Positions 15,764-23,721 are shown, counted from the first letter of the stretch. The stretch: DNA of 41,733 nt from an uncultured Eubacteriales bacterium (GCA_934365155.1 CAKRMZ010000009.1:1-41733), one strand, 5' to 3'. The notes: a model not told the origin generated them from the sequence alone. A program made the numbers and translations.

Positions 15764-16390
15764 ATGTCAAGATATACAGGACCTGCGTGCAGACTTTGCC
15801 GCAGAGAAGGTACAAAGCTCTTTTTAAAGGGCGAACGTTGCTTAACCAACAAATGTGCAGTTGATCGTCGAGCATCTGCTCCCGGCCAGCATGGAAGCGC
15901 AAGAAAAAAAGTAGAAGAATACGGATTGCAGCTTCGTGAGAAGCAGAAAGCAAAAAGATATTACGGTGTTCCCGAAAAGCAGTTTGCTACGTATTTTAAG
16001 AAAGCAGATGCTGTGGAAGGAATGACCGGTGAAAATCTTCTTTCTCTTCTTGAGCGTCGTTTTGACAACGCTGTTTACAAAATGGGTATGGCAAGCAGCC
16101 GCAAAGAGGCTCGTCAGTTTATTGGACACGGTCATTTCCTGCTTAACGGCAAAAAGGCTACCATCCCGTCTATTATTTTAAAAACAGGCGATGTGATTAC
16201 TGTTCGTGAAAAAACTCGTTCTATGCCGAAATTTAAAGAAATGATTGAAACCCTTTCGAGCGTCAACGCTCCGAAGTGGATGGATCTCGATAAAAATAAT
16301 GCTGTTGCTAAAATTGTTGCAGTTCCCGGCAGAGAAGATGTTGATTTCCCGTTCGAAGAACATCTGATTGTCGAGTTGTACTCGAAATAA
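15764..16390 (+). CDS. rpsD: 30S ribosomal protein S4, zinc-binding
   Basis: S4 nucleates 30S assembly, helps proofreading, and in several bacteria represses its own operon. The protein is 208 residues. The N-terminal zinc site is Cys9-x2-Cys12-x13-Cys26-x4-Cys31, and the S4 RNA-binding domain begins with the RLDN-like RRFDNAVYKMG. In B. subtilis rpsD is a separate, autoregulated gene; here it lies inside the alpha cluster between rpsK and rpoA. Confidence 0.98.
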   Translation: MSRYTGPACRLCRREGTKLFLKGERCLTNKCAVDRRASAPGQHGSARKKVEEYGLQLREKQKAKRYYGVPEKQFATYFKKADAVEGMTGENLLSLLERRFDNAVYKMGMASSRKEARQFIGHGHFLLNGKKATIPSIILKTGDVITVREKTRSMPKFKEMIETLSSVNAPKWMDLDKNNAVAKIVAVPGREDVDFPFEEHLIVELYSK

Positions 16391-16407
16391 TAGATGCCTC
16401 CGCATAG

Positions 16408-16447
16408 AGTATCACCGGCTGGCAGAGATGTCTGTGCTTTTGATATT
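16408..16447 (+). promoter_or_regulatory. Intercistronic stem-loop between rpsD and rpoA
   Basis: AGTATCA (16408-16414) pairs with TGATATT (16441-16447), with one G-T pair, and inside it CAGA/TCTG form a second stem around GATG. The element sits in the 95 bp gap between rpsD and rpoA and ends well before the rpoA ribosome binding site. It has no U-tract, so it may be a processing or S4-responsive site rather than a terminator; that is inference. Confidence 0.35.
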
Positions 16448-16485
16448 CGGAATTATTTACTATAATAAATTAGGAGGAAACAATC

Positions 16486-17436
16486 ATGATAGAAATTGAA
16501 AAGCCCAATATTACCACGATTAATTTAAGTGATGACGGAACATCCGGTACTTTTGTAGTTGAACCTTTGGAGCGCGGATATGGCACTACTCTCGGCAATT
16601 CGCTCAGACGCGTATTGCTCAGTTCTTTGCCCGGTGTAGCGGTTGTCAGCATCAAGATTGATGGCGTGCTTCATGAAATTTCAACGATTCCGGGTGTGAA
16701 AGAGGACGTTTGTGAAATCGTTCTGAATGTAAAAGGTATTATTGCAAAGCTTCATTCGAATGCTCCGAAAACCGTTGCTATTGATATAATAGGACCATGC
16801 AATGTTTGTGCCGGGGATATTAAAGCAGATGCTGATATCGAAGTTTTAAATCCTGCACATCATATTGCTACAGTGGACGAGGATGTTCGTTTCTATATGG
16901 AATTGACTTTCGATCATGGTCGTGGTTATGTTTCGCAGGAAAAGAACAAACAATCACACCCGTCGCAGATTGGTTTGATTTATATCGATTCAATCTACAC
17001 GCCTGTTTATAATGTAAACTTCAATGTGGAAAATACGCGTGTCGGCAATATTACCGATTATGACAAATTAACGCTTGAAGTACTTACAAACGGAACTATT
17101 TCTGCTAAAGAAGCAATTTCTCTTGGAGCCAAGATACTCAACGAACATCTCAACCTCTTTGTTGACCTTTCGGACGATGCAAAGAGAGCAGAGATTATGG
17201 TGGAGAGAGAAGAAACCATCAAAGAAAAAGTCCTTGAGATGACCATTGAGGAGCTTGACATGTCGGTTCGTAGCTTTAACTGTTTAAAGCGTGCCGGCAT
17301 TGATACAGTTGAAGATCTGACGAGTAAAACGGAAGAGGATATGATTAAAGTTCGTAACCTCGGTAAGAAATCACTCGAAGAGGTCATCCAGAAGTTGCAT
17401 TCTCTTGGCCTTGATTTAAAGAAAGACGATGAATAA
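16486..17436 (+). CDS. rpoA: DNA-directed RNA polymerase subunit alpha
   Basis: The alpha subunit dimerises to start RNA polymerase assembly, and its C-terminal domain contacts UP elements and activators. The 316-residue protein has the N-terminal dimerisation domain with FVVEPLERGYGTTLGNSLRR, a short linker, and the C-terminal domain from about residue 245, with IDTVEDLTSKTEEDMIKVRN, followed by LGKKSLEEV. A TTAGGAGG site precedes the ATG. rplQ follows after 45 bp. Confidence 0.98.
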   Translation: MIEIEKPNITTINLSDDGTSGTFVVEPLERGYGTTLGNSLRRVLLSSLPGVAVVSIKIDGVLHEISTIPGVKEDVCEIVLNVKGIIAKLHSNAPKTVAIDIIGPCNVCAGDIKADADIEVLNPAHHIATVDEDVRFYMELTFDHGRGYVSQEKNKQSHPSQIGLIYIDSIYTPVYNVNFNVENTRVGNITDYDKLTLEVLTNGTISAKEAISLGAKILNEHLNLFVDLSDDAKRAEIMVEREETIKEKVLEMTIEELDMSVRSFNCLKRAGIDTVEDLTSKTEEDMIKVRNLGKKSLEEVIQKLHSLGLDLKKDDE

Positions 17437-17481
17437 TGACTGTCGTTTATGCGAATAACCGACAAAGGAGGGAAATGAATC

Positions 17482-17844
17482 ATGGGAACCAGAAAACTTG
17501 GAAGACCCACTGCTCACCGAAAAGCAATGCTGCGCGGAATGGTAACCTATCTCTTAGAGAACGGTTCGATTGAAACTACACTCACCCGAGCAAAAGAAGT
17601 AAAAAGTATTGCTGAAAAAATGATTACCTTAGGTAAAAAGAATACATTGGCTGCAAAACGCATGGCAATGGAAGTAATTACAAAAGAGAGTGTTGTAAAA
17701 AAGGTGTTTGACGAAATCGCACCGGCCTATGCCGATGTGAATGGTGGTTATACACAGATTTACAAACTCGGCCCCCGTCGCGGTGACGGAGCTGAGATGG
17801 CTTTAATCCGTTTGGTCGATACCAAAGCGGAAGCGTCAAAATAA
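17482..17844 (+). CDS. rplQ: 50S ribosomal protein L17
   Basis: L17 lies near the tunnel exit of the 50S subunit. The protein is 120 residues, begins MGTRKLGRPTAHRKAMLRG, and ends with YKLGPRRGDGAEMALIRLV. AAAGGAGG is upstream. It is the last gene of the superoperon and is followed directly by two hairpins, the second of which is a strong terminator. The cbiO/ecfT/truA genes that follow rplQ in many Bacillota are absent here. Confidence 0.98.
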   Translation: MGTRKLGRPTAHRKAMLRGMVTYLLENGSIETTLTRAKEVKSIAEKMITLGKKNTLAAKRMAMEVITKESVVKKVFDEIAPAYADVNGGYTQIYKLGPRRGDGAEMALIRLVDTKAEASK

Positions 17845-17847
17845 AAT

Positions 17848-17910
17848 TTTGATCTTTCTTAGATCAAAAGAAGAGGCACAACTCATTTATGAGTTGTGCC
17901 TCTTTTACTG
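17848..17910 (+). terminator. Tandem hairpins; bidirectional terminator of rplQ and galE
   Basis: A first stem TTTGATCT/AGATCAAA (17848-17868) is followed by a 15 bp stem (17871-17885 with 17890-17904) around the loop TTTA. The second stem is flanked by A and T runs on both sides, so it can end both rplQ transcripts (plus) and galE transcripts (minus). Confidence 0.85.
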
Positions 17911-17921
17911 CTTTAAATGTT

Positions 17922-18938
17922 TTACGGTTCACGGTAACCGTTCGGATTGTTTTTCTGCCAGCGCCAAGAATCTTCACACATTTGCTGAATATTAAATTCC
18001 GCACGGAATCCAAGCTCGGCGGCTGCCTTAGAAGGATCGGCGCAAAGAATCGGTACATCCCCGGGACGGCGGCCGACGATTTTTTTCGGAATTTCCTGCC
18101 CGGAAGCCTTTTCAAAGGCTGCAACCATTTCTAAAACACTGGTGGCTTTGCCGGTCCCGATATTATATGCTACTACGCCGGGGCACTCTGTTAATTTTTT
18201 CAGAGCTAAAAGATGAGCGCGGGCAAGATCAACGACATGAATATAGTCACGCATTCCCGTGCCGTCCGGTGTCGGATAATCATTGCCATAAACGGAAAGG
18301 CAGGAGAGCTTGCCGATCGCTACTTGCGTAATATACGGCATCAGGTTGTTCGGAATATCGCGGGGATCCTCGCCGATTTGTCCGCTCGGATGTGCGCCGA
18401 TGGGATTGAAGTAACGCAACAGAGCGATGTTCCATCCTGAATCGGAACGGTAGACGTCACGAAGTATTTCTTCGATGAACAGTTTAGTGCGTGCGTAGGG
18501 ATTGGTGCAAAACAGCGGAAAATCCTCGGTTATCGGCATTTTTTCGGGTTCGCCGTAAACGGTTGCAGTAGAGCTGAAAACAATGTTTTTTACATTGTGG
18601 CGTTGCATGGCGTCGATGAGACTGACAGCACCGCCGATGTTGTTATGATAATATTTCAGCGGCATTTTCACGCTTTCGCCGACTGCCTTATATCCTGCAA
18701 AATGAATGACGGAATCAATGTGGTTTTCATTGAAGATGCGATCCAAAGCTGCACCGTCCAGTACGTCGTTCAAATAAAATTTCACCTTTTTTTCGGTGAT
18801 TTCTTCTACCCGTTTGAGAGCTATTTCAGAGCTGTTATAAAGATTATCAACGACGATGACCTCATATCCGCTTTTTAAAAGTTCAATAACCGTATGACTG
18901 CCGATATATCCGGCACCGCCTGTCACTAAAATACTCAT
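17922..18938 (-). CDS. galE: UDP-glucose 4-epimerase
   Basis: GalE interconverts UDP-glucose and UDP-galactose with bound NAD, supplying precursors for surface glycans or galactose use. The 338-residue protein begins MSILVTGGAGYIGSHT, with the NAD-binding GGAGYIGS at residues 7-14. The catalytic Ser123 (SSTATVYG), Tyr148 and Lys152 (YARTK) are in place. The ATG at 18938 follows AGAGGA; an in-frame TTG at 18956 would put the ribosome binding site inside the gene and is rejected. It has its own promoter and no neighbouring galactose genes in the window. Confidence 0.96.
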   Translation of the reverse strand: MSILVTGGAGYIGSHTVIELLKSGYEVIVVDNLYNSSEIALKRVEEITEKKVKFYLNDVLDGAALDRIFNENHIDSVIHFAGYKAVGESVKMPLKYYHNNIGGAVSLIDAMQRHNVKNIVFSSTATVYGEPEKMPITEDFPLFCTNPYARTKLFIEEILRDVYRSDSGWNIALLRYFNPIGAHPSGQIGEDPRDIPNNLMPYITQVAIGKLSCLSVYGNDYPTPDGTGMRDYIHVVDLARAHLLALKKLTECPGVVAYNIGTGKATSVLEMVAAFEKASGQEIPKKIVGRRPGDVPILCADPSKAAAELGFRAEFNIQQMCEDSWRWQKNNPNGYREP

Positions 18939-18972
18939 AAAAAATCCTCTTGTCAATCTTTTTTCTAAGACA

Positions 18973-19000
18973 ATTATAACATATTTCCTGTGATTGTAAA
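18973..19000 (-). promoter_or_regulatory. Promoter of galE
   Basis: On the minus strand, TTTACA (19000-18995) and TATAAT (18978-18973) are 16 bp apart. Transcription would start about 27-30 nt upstream of the galE ATG, leaving a short leader with the ribosome binding site. Confidence 0.65.
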
Positions 19001-19191
19001 TAAAATTTTCGTAAAAAAATAAAGAAATGCTTTTGATTCATTGCAAAATGAAATCGAATTTTCGAAAGGCTGTCGGATTCATTCTTGGTCTCATAGGAAT
19101 TTTCACTGATGGAGCCGAATGTTCTGTTTTGAAGTCCTGATTTGATATTGTTGTTTCAAAAAACGTTTTTCTAATTTTTTGGATTTTTGTG

Positions 19192-19220
19192 TTGCAAAAC
19201 CCGATGGAATATGCTATAAT
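19192..19220 (+). promoter_or_regulatory. Promoter of the tRNA-Trp gene
   Basis: TTGCAA (19192-19197) and TATAAT (19215-19220) are separated by 17 bp and lie 17 bp before the tRNA. It has the same -35 variant and spacing as the ribosomal operon promoter. The DNA between 19001 and 19191 shows no other feature apart from a 30-codon frame at 19048-19140 without a ribosome binding site. Confidence 0.75.
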
Positions 19221-19236
19221 AAAAAACGTTGATTAT

Positions 19237-19312
19237 AGGGGTATAGCTCAGCAGGTAGAGCAGCGGTCTCCAAAACCGCGTGTCGTGGGTTCGATTCCTA
19301 CTGCCCCTGCCA
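19237..19312 (+). tRNA. tRNA-Trp (anticodon CCA), CCA tail encoded
   Basis: The 76 nt sequence folds into a full cloverleaf. The acceptor stem AGGGGTA/TGCCCCT has one G-T pair, the D arm is GCTC/GAGC, and the anticodon stem GCGGT/ACCGC carries the loop CTCCAAA with anticodon CCA. The T arm is GTGGG/CCTAC with loop TTCGATT. Discriminator G is followed by an encoded CCA end. It stands alone, with its own promoter and terminator. Confidence 0.95.
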
Positions 19313-19318
19313 AAATAA

Positions 19319-19358
19319 AAAGTCGGCATTTTCGATGATTTCGAAGATGCCGACTTTT
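19319..19358 (+). terminator. Rho-independent terminator after tRNA-Trp
   Basis: AAGTCGGCAT pairs with ATGCCGACTT, extended inward by TTCG/CGAA, and is followed by TTTTCTTTT. The hairpin starts a few bases after the tRNA CCA end. Confidence 0.85.
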
Positions 19359-19479
19359 CTTTTGAATTATTCTATGTTATGATGAATGATATCAACCCAT
19401 CGAAATTTATGCGCAAAATATATTGTTTGCGATTTGCTTATGCTGGAGGGCAGAGCAAACTATCCTAAGGAGGAAAAAG

Positions 19480-20025
19480 ATGATTGTTTTGATTGCCGGT
19501 GCTTCTCATACAGGAAAAACTTTGCTGGCACAAAAATTGCTGGAAAAATATAAATATCCGTATCTATCGATTGATCATCTGAAAATGGGACTGATCCGCA
19601 GTCAAAGCACGGAGCTTACCCCATTGAGCGGTGACACGGAATTAACCGAATATTTATGGCCCATCGTACGCGAGATTGTCAAGACAGCGATTGAAAACAA
19701 ACAAAATCTTATTGTTGAGGGCTGCTATATCCCTTTTGACTGGAAAAAGGATTTTTCGAGAGATTACCTTGAAAATATAAAATATTGTTGCCTTGTCATG
19801 AGTGAGAACTATATAAATCGGCATTTTAACGACATAAAACAATATGCAAGCGTGATTGAAAACCGACTGAATGAAGATTGCACTTTAAAAGATGTGTTGA
19901 AAGACAATGCGCGTACATTGGAGTTTGCACAAAAGAACGGAGTAGACTATTTTCTGATTGATGACGAATACAAGATAGATATTACCCTTGATTCGGAAAG
20001 CAAAGAGAACGGTGGTTGCTTGTAA
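19480..20025 (+). CDS. P-loop nucleotide kinase-like protein
   Basis: The protein has 181 residues and starts MIVLIAGASHTGKTLLAQKL, with a Walker A motif GASHTGKT at residues 7-14. The rest has the layout of small P-loop kinases: a substrate-binding SIDHLKMGLI segment and a second strand ending in LIVEGCYIP. Similar proteins are often labelled adenylate kinase or zeta-toxin-like, but the adenylate-kinase LID and AMP motifs are missing, so the substrate is unknown. The ATG at 19480 is preceded by AAGGAGG. It is a single gene, converging with the YczE-like gene. A weak hairpin (CAAGG/CCTTG, about 20050-20065) lies after it. Confidence 0.7.
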   Translation: MIVLIAGASHTGKTLLAQKLLEKYKYPYLSIDHLKMGLIRSQSTELTPLSGDTELTEYLWPIVREIVKTAIENKQNLIVEGCYIPFDWKKDFSRDYLENIKYCCLVMSENYINRHFNDIKQYASVIENRLNEDCTLKDVLKDNARTLEFAQKNGVDYFLIDDEYKIDITLDSESKENGGCL

Positions 20026-20130
20026 GTTGTCTAAGAGTTGGGTATGGTCAAGGAAAAGCCTTGCTTAGTTTTAAAAAGCAAAGCGCGCTTGTCGTTTCAG
20101 TGATATTTTTGAGAGGGCGAGAATTAATTC

Positions 20131-20883
20131 TTATTTTTTGTCTAACTCAAAACAGGATGAGAAATTTTTGCAAAGCGGTTGAAATTCAAAGCTTCGATCA
20201 AGCTGTTTGGAGAAAAATTCAATGATCGATCCGTTTAGGATGGCCATGACAAGAGTGCCCCAGCTTAACGCTTCAAGTTTTCCGAAAAAGCAGAAGGTCA
20301 TAGCTGTACTTGCAAGCAAGCAGGAAATATCGAAAATTGTTTTGAAAACAGATAATTTGATACCATAGCGGAGAGAGACCGCTTTTACGAAGAAGTCATA
20401 AACCAGCGGGTATAGATATGTTTTGAAAAAAAGCGCAATCGAAAACGAAGATAGCAAAATACCGATGATAAACATTGAAATCCTGAGCCACAAAGTCATA
20501 GTGCCCGGAGGAGTTACGGATGTATTAAAGCAGGGAATCATCCGCCACAAGTCTAAAACCGCACCGTATATCAAACAAGTCACAAAGGACATCAAATACA
20601 CAGGCTTGAATTTTTTCAAAACGAGGCACAGTATGATAAATATTCCTGCCTGAATGATATATTCTGCTTGCCCGAACGTAATTACGCCCGCTTTCAAACT
20701 GAGCAGATAAGCGGGGGCAACAATCATGGAGATGCCGAAATCGGCCGAGGTCAGGATAGACACCGAGAGAGCCAGCAAGATAATTGCAAGAATATATGCA
20801 ATCTCCGACGGTATGCAGATTTTTTTCTTCGCCGTGTGCTCTGCGTTTGTTTGCTTTTTCTCAATGAATTGCCCCTGTGTCAT
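20131..20883 (-). CDS. YczE/YyaS/YitT-like integral membrane protein (DUF6198 type)
   Basis: The 250-residue protein has a charged N-terminus followed by about six hydrophobic segments. The first holds LAIILLALSVSILTSADFGI, a pattern shared by the YczE and YitT families, in which the segment after the first helix (SADFGISMIVAPAYLLS) is conserved. No transported substrate is known. The ATG at 20883 follows TGGAGG. A separate promoter and a terminator-like hairpin lie upstream, so expression may be controlled by early termination. It is probably not part of the acetyltransferase operon upstream. Confidence 0.75.
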   Translation of the reverse strand: MTQGQFIEKKQTNAEHTAKKKICIPSEIAYILAIILLALSVSILTSADFGISMIVAPAYLLSLKAGVITFGQAEYIIQAGIFIILCLVLKKFKPVYLMSFVTCLIYGAVLDLWRMIPCFNTSVTPPGTMTLWLRISMFIIGILLSSFSIALFFKTYLYPLVYDFFVKAVSLRYGIKLSVFKTIFDISCLLASTAMTFCFFGKLEALSWGTLVMAILNGSIIEFFSKQLDRSFEFQPLCKNFSSCFELDKK

Positions 20884-20895
20884 GCTTGTTCCTCC

Positions 20896-20930
20896 AAAAA
20901 AATACCATACACCGAAACTCGGTGTATGGC
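20896..20930 (-). terminator. Terminator-like hairpin in the leader of the YczE-like gene (possible attenuator)
   Basis: On the minus strand an 11 bp perfect stem (20929-20919 with 20915-20905) has a 3-nt loop and is followed, after two bases, by seven U residues, ending directly at the GGAGG of the gene. Between the promoter and this hairpin the leader has GTATGG (20965-20960), which can pair with CCATAC in the 5' arm and so could act as an antiterminator. The arrangement is visible; the regulatory reading is inference. Confidence 0.6.
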
Positions 20931-20980
20931 GAAAAATGAGTGTTTGATCTCAGAAAAATCCATACTGATTTTGTTTCTTT

Positions 20981-21009
20981 GTTATATCACATAAAACGTT
21001 AATTGTCAA
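20981..21009 (-). promoter_or_regulatory. Promoter of the YczE-like gene
   Basis: TTGACA (21009-21004) and TATAAC (20986-20981) are 17 bp apart on the minus strand. Transcription would begin near 20974, about 45 nt before the terminator-like hairpin. Confidence 0.75.
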
Positions 21010-21078
21010 CATGGAAATTCAATATATAAATATGTAAACAGTATTTTTTTAGCATAATTTTATGCTTTGCTTTTTTCA

Positions 21079-21843
21079 TCAATGTCTGTTTTTTCGGTTT
21101 TGCTTGTTGATTTTTGAGATGTTTTTAAACTTTTCACGCTTTGCTTCTAAATATCGGCTACTGTCTGTTGCATATTCGGTCTCGTTTTTCAGTTTCAAAT
21201 AAGAATTCCATCTGGCATCGTCCAGCGTTCCGTCCGACAAAGCTTTTTGAATGGCGCATCCCGGCTCTGAGGTATGACTGCAATTGGAAAATTTGCACAT
21301 GTGGGACAAATTTTCAATATCCCGAAATGCTATGTTGATTCCGTTATCATTGTCCCACATTCCAATTTCGCGCATGCCGGGGGTATCAATGACAAAAGCC
21401 CCGTCAATTTCGGTATCCACAATGGCAGACGTACCGATGACCATGCTGTCGGTCAAATCGTGGTTTTTACAGCTTTCCGACACCTCGTGCGTCAGGTGCA
21501 GATAGTCGGTGTTGAACCCGGCAAGACTGTCCGAGAACGGAACATCGCAGGAGCTGACCTCACCGGTCTTATTTTTCACAATGGTATTCACTGCAATGCT
21601 GTCATATTTCCAAAACTCGCGTCCCACGGGGAGAAAATAAAACTCACCCAACTCGCTCGCCGCCTTGCCGATGCACCAGCAGAGGAGCATATTGAACTTG
21701 TAACCACGCTTACGGCTCAGCTTCAGAAGCGGCGTGACATCCAGTGTTTTGAAAAAGGTCACCATGGGGTCCGGCGCGTTCATCCAAAGCGCATATGCCT
21801 CGGCACGGGCAGTCGCTTTCGGGTCGATAACAACCGGTTTCAT
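21079..21843 (-). CDS. Chimeric gene: CatA-like acetyltransferase N-part fused to RsgA C-terminal part
   Basis: The 254-residue frame is made of two unrelated families. Residues 1 to about 148 match the CatA-like O-acetyltransferase family (WMNAPDPMVTFFKTLDVTPL, NMLLCWCIGKAA, YDSIAVNTIV, VIGTSAIVDTEIDG). From about residue 149 the sequence is the end of the ribosome-assembly GTPase RsgA: VIDTPGMREIGMWD holds the G3 motif, and Cys173, Cys178, His180 and Cys186 form its zinc site. The CatA part has lost the catalytic HHxxxDG region, and the RsgA part lacks the OB fold and P-loop. The junction (about 21402) is in frame at Asp-Gly-Ala, a string both families can have there. The ATG overlaps the stop of the Vat-type gene (ATGA). 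It is probably the product of a deletion or recombination and likely inactive in both original roles, but the frame is open. Confidence 0.8.
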   Translation of the reverse strand: MKPVVIDPKATARAEAYALWMNAPDPMVTFFKTLDVTPLLKLSRKRGYKFNMLLCWCIGKAASELGEFYFLPVGREFWKYDSIAVNTIVKNKTGEVSSCDVPFSDSLAGFNTDYLHLTHEVSESCKNHDLTDSMVIGTSAIVDTEIDGAFVIDTPGMREIGMWDNDNGINIAFRDIENLSHMCKFSNCSHTSEPGCAIQKALSDGTLDDARWNSYLKLKNETEYATDSSRYLEAKREKFKNISKINKQNRKNRH

Positions 21844-22469
21844 TCTGCACGCTCTAATGCCGCAATATCGCCGGACTGAATGGCGGGAATGCCGTGTTTG
21901 ATTTTTTCCTCGTCCCAATCCCACCAGCGCAAGGCTTGGAGTTTCTCAATCGTTGCGTCGTCAAATCGACGGCGAATGGACTTTGCGGGAACGCCGCCCA
22001 CAATGGTGTAGGGGGGAACGTCCTTTGTTACCACGGCACGTGTACCGACGATTGCACCGTCACCGATTTTTACACCCGGCATAATGACCGCCTCATAGCC
22101 GATCCAAACATCATTTCCGATCACGGTGTCGCCTTTGTTGTCCCATGCATCGCAAATGTTTTTTACATCAAGATCCCATTCATCAAAGAAAATTGGGAAG
22201 GTATAGGTCGCTAACGACTTTATCGAATGGTTTCCGCTGGTGAACAGAAATTTTGCGCCGCAGGCAATCGAACAGAATTTGCCGATTTTCAGTTTGTCGC
22301 CGTTGACGGGATAGTGATAGAGCACATTGTTCTTTTCAAAATCGCAGGGATCGTGGACGAAATCGTTATATATTGTATAATCGCCGACTTCGATATTCGG
22401 GTCTGTGATAACATCTTTTAGGTAAACCGTCTGTTTATCATGCGGACGAGGATAGATTTTATTTTTCAT
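21840..22469 (-). CDS. Vat/CatB-type xenobiotic O-acetyltransferase
   Basis: The 209-residue protein belongs to the hexapeptide-repeat acetyltransferases that inactivate streptogramin A (Vat) or chloramphenicol (CatB). It has the family order: LYHYPVNGDKLKIGKFCSIACG, the loop with the catalytic His81 (SGNHS), GDTVIGNDVWIGYEAVIMPG, and the C-terminal RFDDATIEKLQALRWWDW. Similarity to Vat is strong in the left-handed beta-helix part, but the substrate cannot be settled from sequence. It lies 16 bp after the GNAT gene and overlaps the chimeric gene by 4 bp. The active-site residues look intact, so it may give low-level drug resistance; that is inference. Confidence 0.88.
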   Translation of the reverse strand: MKNKIYPRPHDKQTVYLKDVITDPNIEVGDYTIYNDFVHDPCDFEKNNVLYHYPVNGDKLKIGKFCSIACGAKFLFTSGNHSIKSLATYTFPIFFDEWDLDVKNICDAWDNKGDTVIGNDVWIGYEAVIMPGVKIGDGAIVGTRAVVTKDVPPYTIVGGVPAKSIRRRFDDATIEKLQALRWWDWDEEKIKHGIPAIQSGDIAALERAE

Positions 22470-22485
22470 ATTAATTTGCTCCTAT

Positions 22486-23112
22486 TCAGAATAGCTGGCC
22501 GGGAAGCTTTTGTTTTTGCTTGGCGGGGAAAGTGGCTTCAAACTGTTCAAAACCCTCCGGATCTTTCTCACAGGCAAAATACCCATCGGGGTCCTTGTAG
22601 GTACCAAAGATGCCGTCCAAAAAGCTGGGGATCAGTTCCTTGATTAGAAAATAGTCTGCCTCCGGATCATCAGCGTAACGTACGCCTTTGGTTTTGGCGG
22701 GAACAAAACCGGACTTCCCGTAAAACAGAATGTTTCCGGTAATGGCCAGTGCTCCCGCGCCCATTTCTCTAGCTTTTTCCATAGAATAATCAAGCAGGCG
22801 TTTTCCGTAGCCCTGTCGTTTGTACTTTGGAGCAATGCCGATGGGACCGAAGGTCATGATCGGCACTTTCTGCCCGTTATCGCATTCAATTGCAGAGCGC
22901 ATATAAATAATTTGCCCGATCAGCTCTCCGTCGAGCTCCATTATAAAGTCTAATTCCGGAACAAATGCCGGATCCTTTCGAAGACAATGCAGCACATAAT
23001 GCTCCATGCAGCCGGGGCGATAAATATTCCAGAATGCCTCGCGGGTCAGGTTTTCAACATTTCGATAATCCTCTTTGGTTTCAAGACGAATGGTAATGTT
23101 CTTTTCTATCAT
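22486..23112 (-). CDS. GNAT family N-acetyltransferase
   Basis: The 208-residue protein has the GNAT fold: a strand-rich N-part with ITIRLETKEDYRNVENLTREAF, then acetyl-CoA motif A, IGIAPKYKRQGYGKRLL, with Arg99-Gln-Gly-Tyr-Gly103 binding the pyrophosphate. The region LFYGKSGFVPAKTKG is typical of YhbS-like members. The C-terminal 50 residues are specific to this subgroup. The acceptor is unknown. It lies 11 bp after clpP and 16 bp before the Vat-type gene, so it is co-transcribed with them. Confidence 0.85.
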   Translation of the reverse strand: MIEKNITIRLETKEDYRNVENLTREAFWNIYRPGCMEHYVLHCLRKDPAFVPELDFIMELDGELIGQIIYMRSAIECDNGQKVPIMTFGPIGIAPKYKRQGYGKRLLDYSMEKAREMGAGALAITGNILFYGKSGFVPAKTKGVRYADDPEADYFLIKELIPSFLDGIFGTYKDPDGYFACEKDPEGFEQFEATFPAKQKQKLPGQLF

Positions 23113-23123
23113 GGTTTATTTCC

Positions 23124-23714
23124 TTATCTCTTATCAATAATTTTATCAATCAGCCCATAGGCAAGGGCTTCTTGTGCCGACATATAGTTATCTCGCTCTG
23201 TAGCTGCGGTGATCTCTTCAAGCGTTTTTCCGGTATTTTCGGAAAGGATACGGGCAAGTCGTTTTTTGGTCTTTTGCATTTGCTCGGATATGATTTGAAT
23301 ATCCGTGACAGGACCTCGCACCCCGTTCCCGCCGATCAGCGGTTGATGAATCATAATTTCGGCGTTGGGAAGAGCAAGCCGTTTACCTTTTGTTCCTCCT
23401 GCCAGCAAAAATGCTCCGAAACTTGCGGCAAGGCCGATACAGATGGTAGATACATCGCACTTAACATACTGCATGGTATCATAAATTGCAAATCCGGCAG
23501 TGACCGATCCGCCCGGACTGTTGATATAAAGCTGAATCTCTTTGCTTGGATCCTGCGCTTCTAAAAACAGCATCTGTGCAATAACGGCGCTTGCAGACGC
23601 ATCGGTCACTTCTTCGCCGAGAAAAATGATTCGGTCGGATAACAGCCGGGAAAAAATGTCATAGCTGCGCTCACCGCGGCTGGTTTGTTCAATTACATAG
23701 GGAATGATGCTCAT
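23124..23714 (-). CDS. clpP: ATP-dependent Clp protease proteolytic subunit (ClpP paralogue)
   Basis: ClpP is the barrel-shaped serine peptidase that degrades proteins unfolded by ClpX, ClpC or ClpA. The 196-residue protein starts MSIIPYVIEQTSRGERSYDI. The catalytic triad Ser98 (GLAASFG), His123 (IMIHQPL) and Asp175 (ERDNYMSA) is complete. The sequence around the serine has Leu and Phe where housekeeping ClpP has Met (GMAASMG). No clpX or tig lies near; the gene is embedded in an apparent TetR-led operon, 7 bp after the DUF998 gene and 11 bp before a GNAT gene. It is therefore probably a second ClpP, though it could be the only one. Confidence 0.92.
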   Translation of the reverse strand: MSIIPYVIEQTSRGERSYDIFSRLLSDRIIFLGEEVTDASASAVIAQMLFLEAQDPSKEIQLYINSPGGSVTAGFAIYDTMQYVKCDVSTICIGLAASFGAFLLAGGTKGKRLALPNAEIMIHQPLIGGNGVRGPVTDIQIISEQMQKTKKRLARILSENTGKTLEEITAATERDNYMSAQEALAYGLIDKIIDKR

Positions 23715-23721
23715 ACAAATT

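Noticed and set aside
19048..19140. A 30-codon plus-strand frame starting MKSNFRKAVGFILGLIGIF
   Set aside because: It has a hydrophobic middle but no ribosome binding site, and it lies in AT-rich DNA between two promoters; it could be a remnant, but there is nothing to confirm it.
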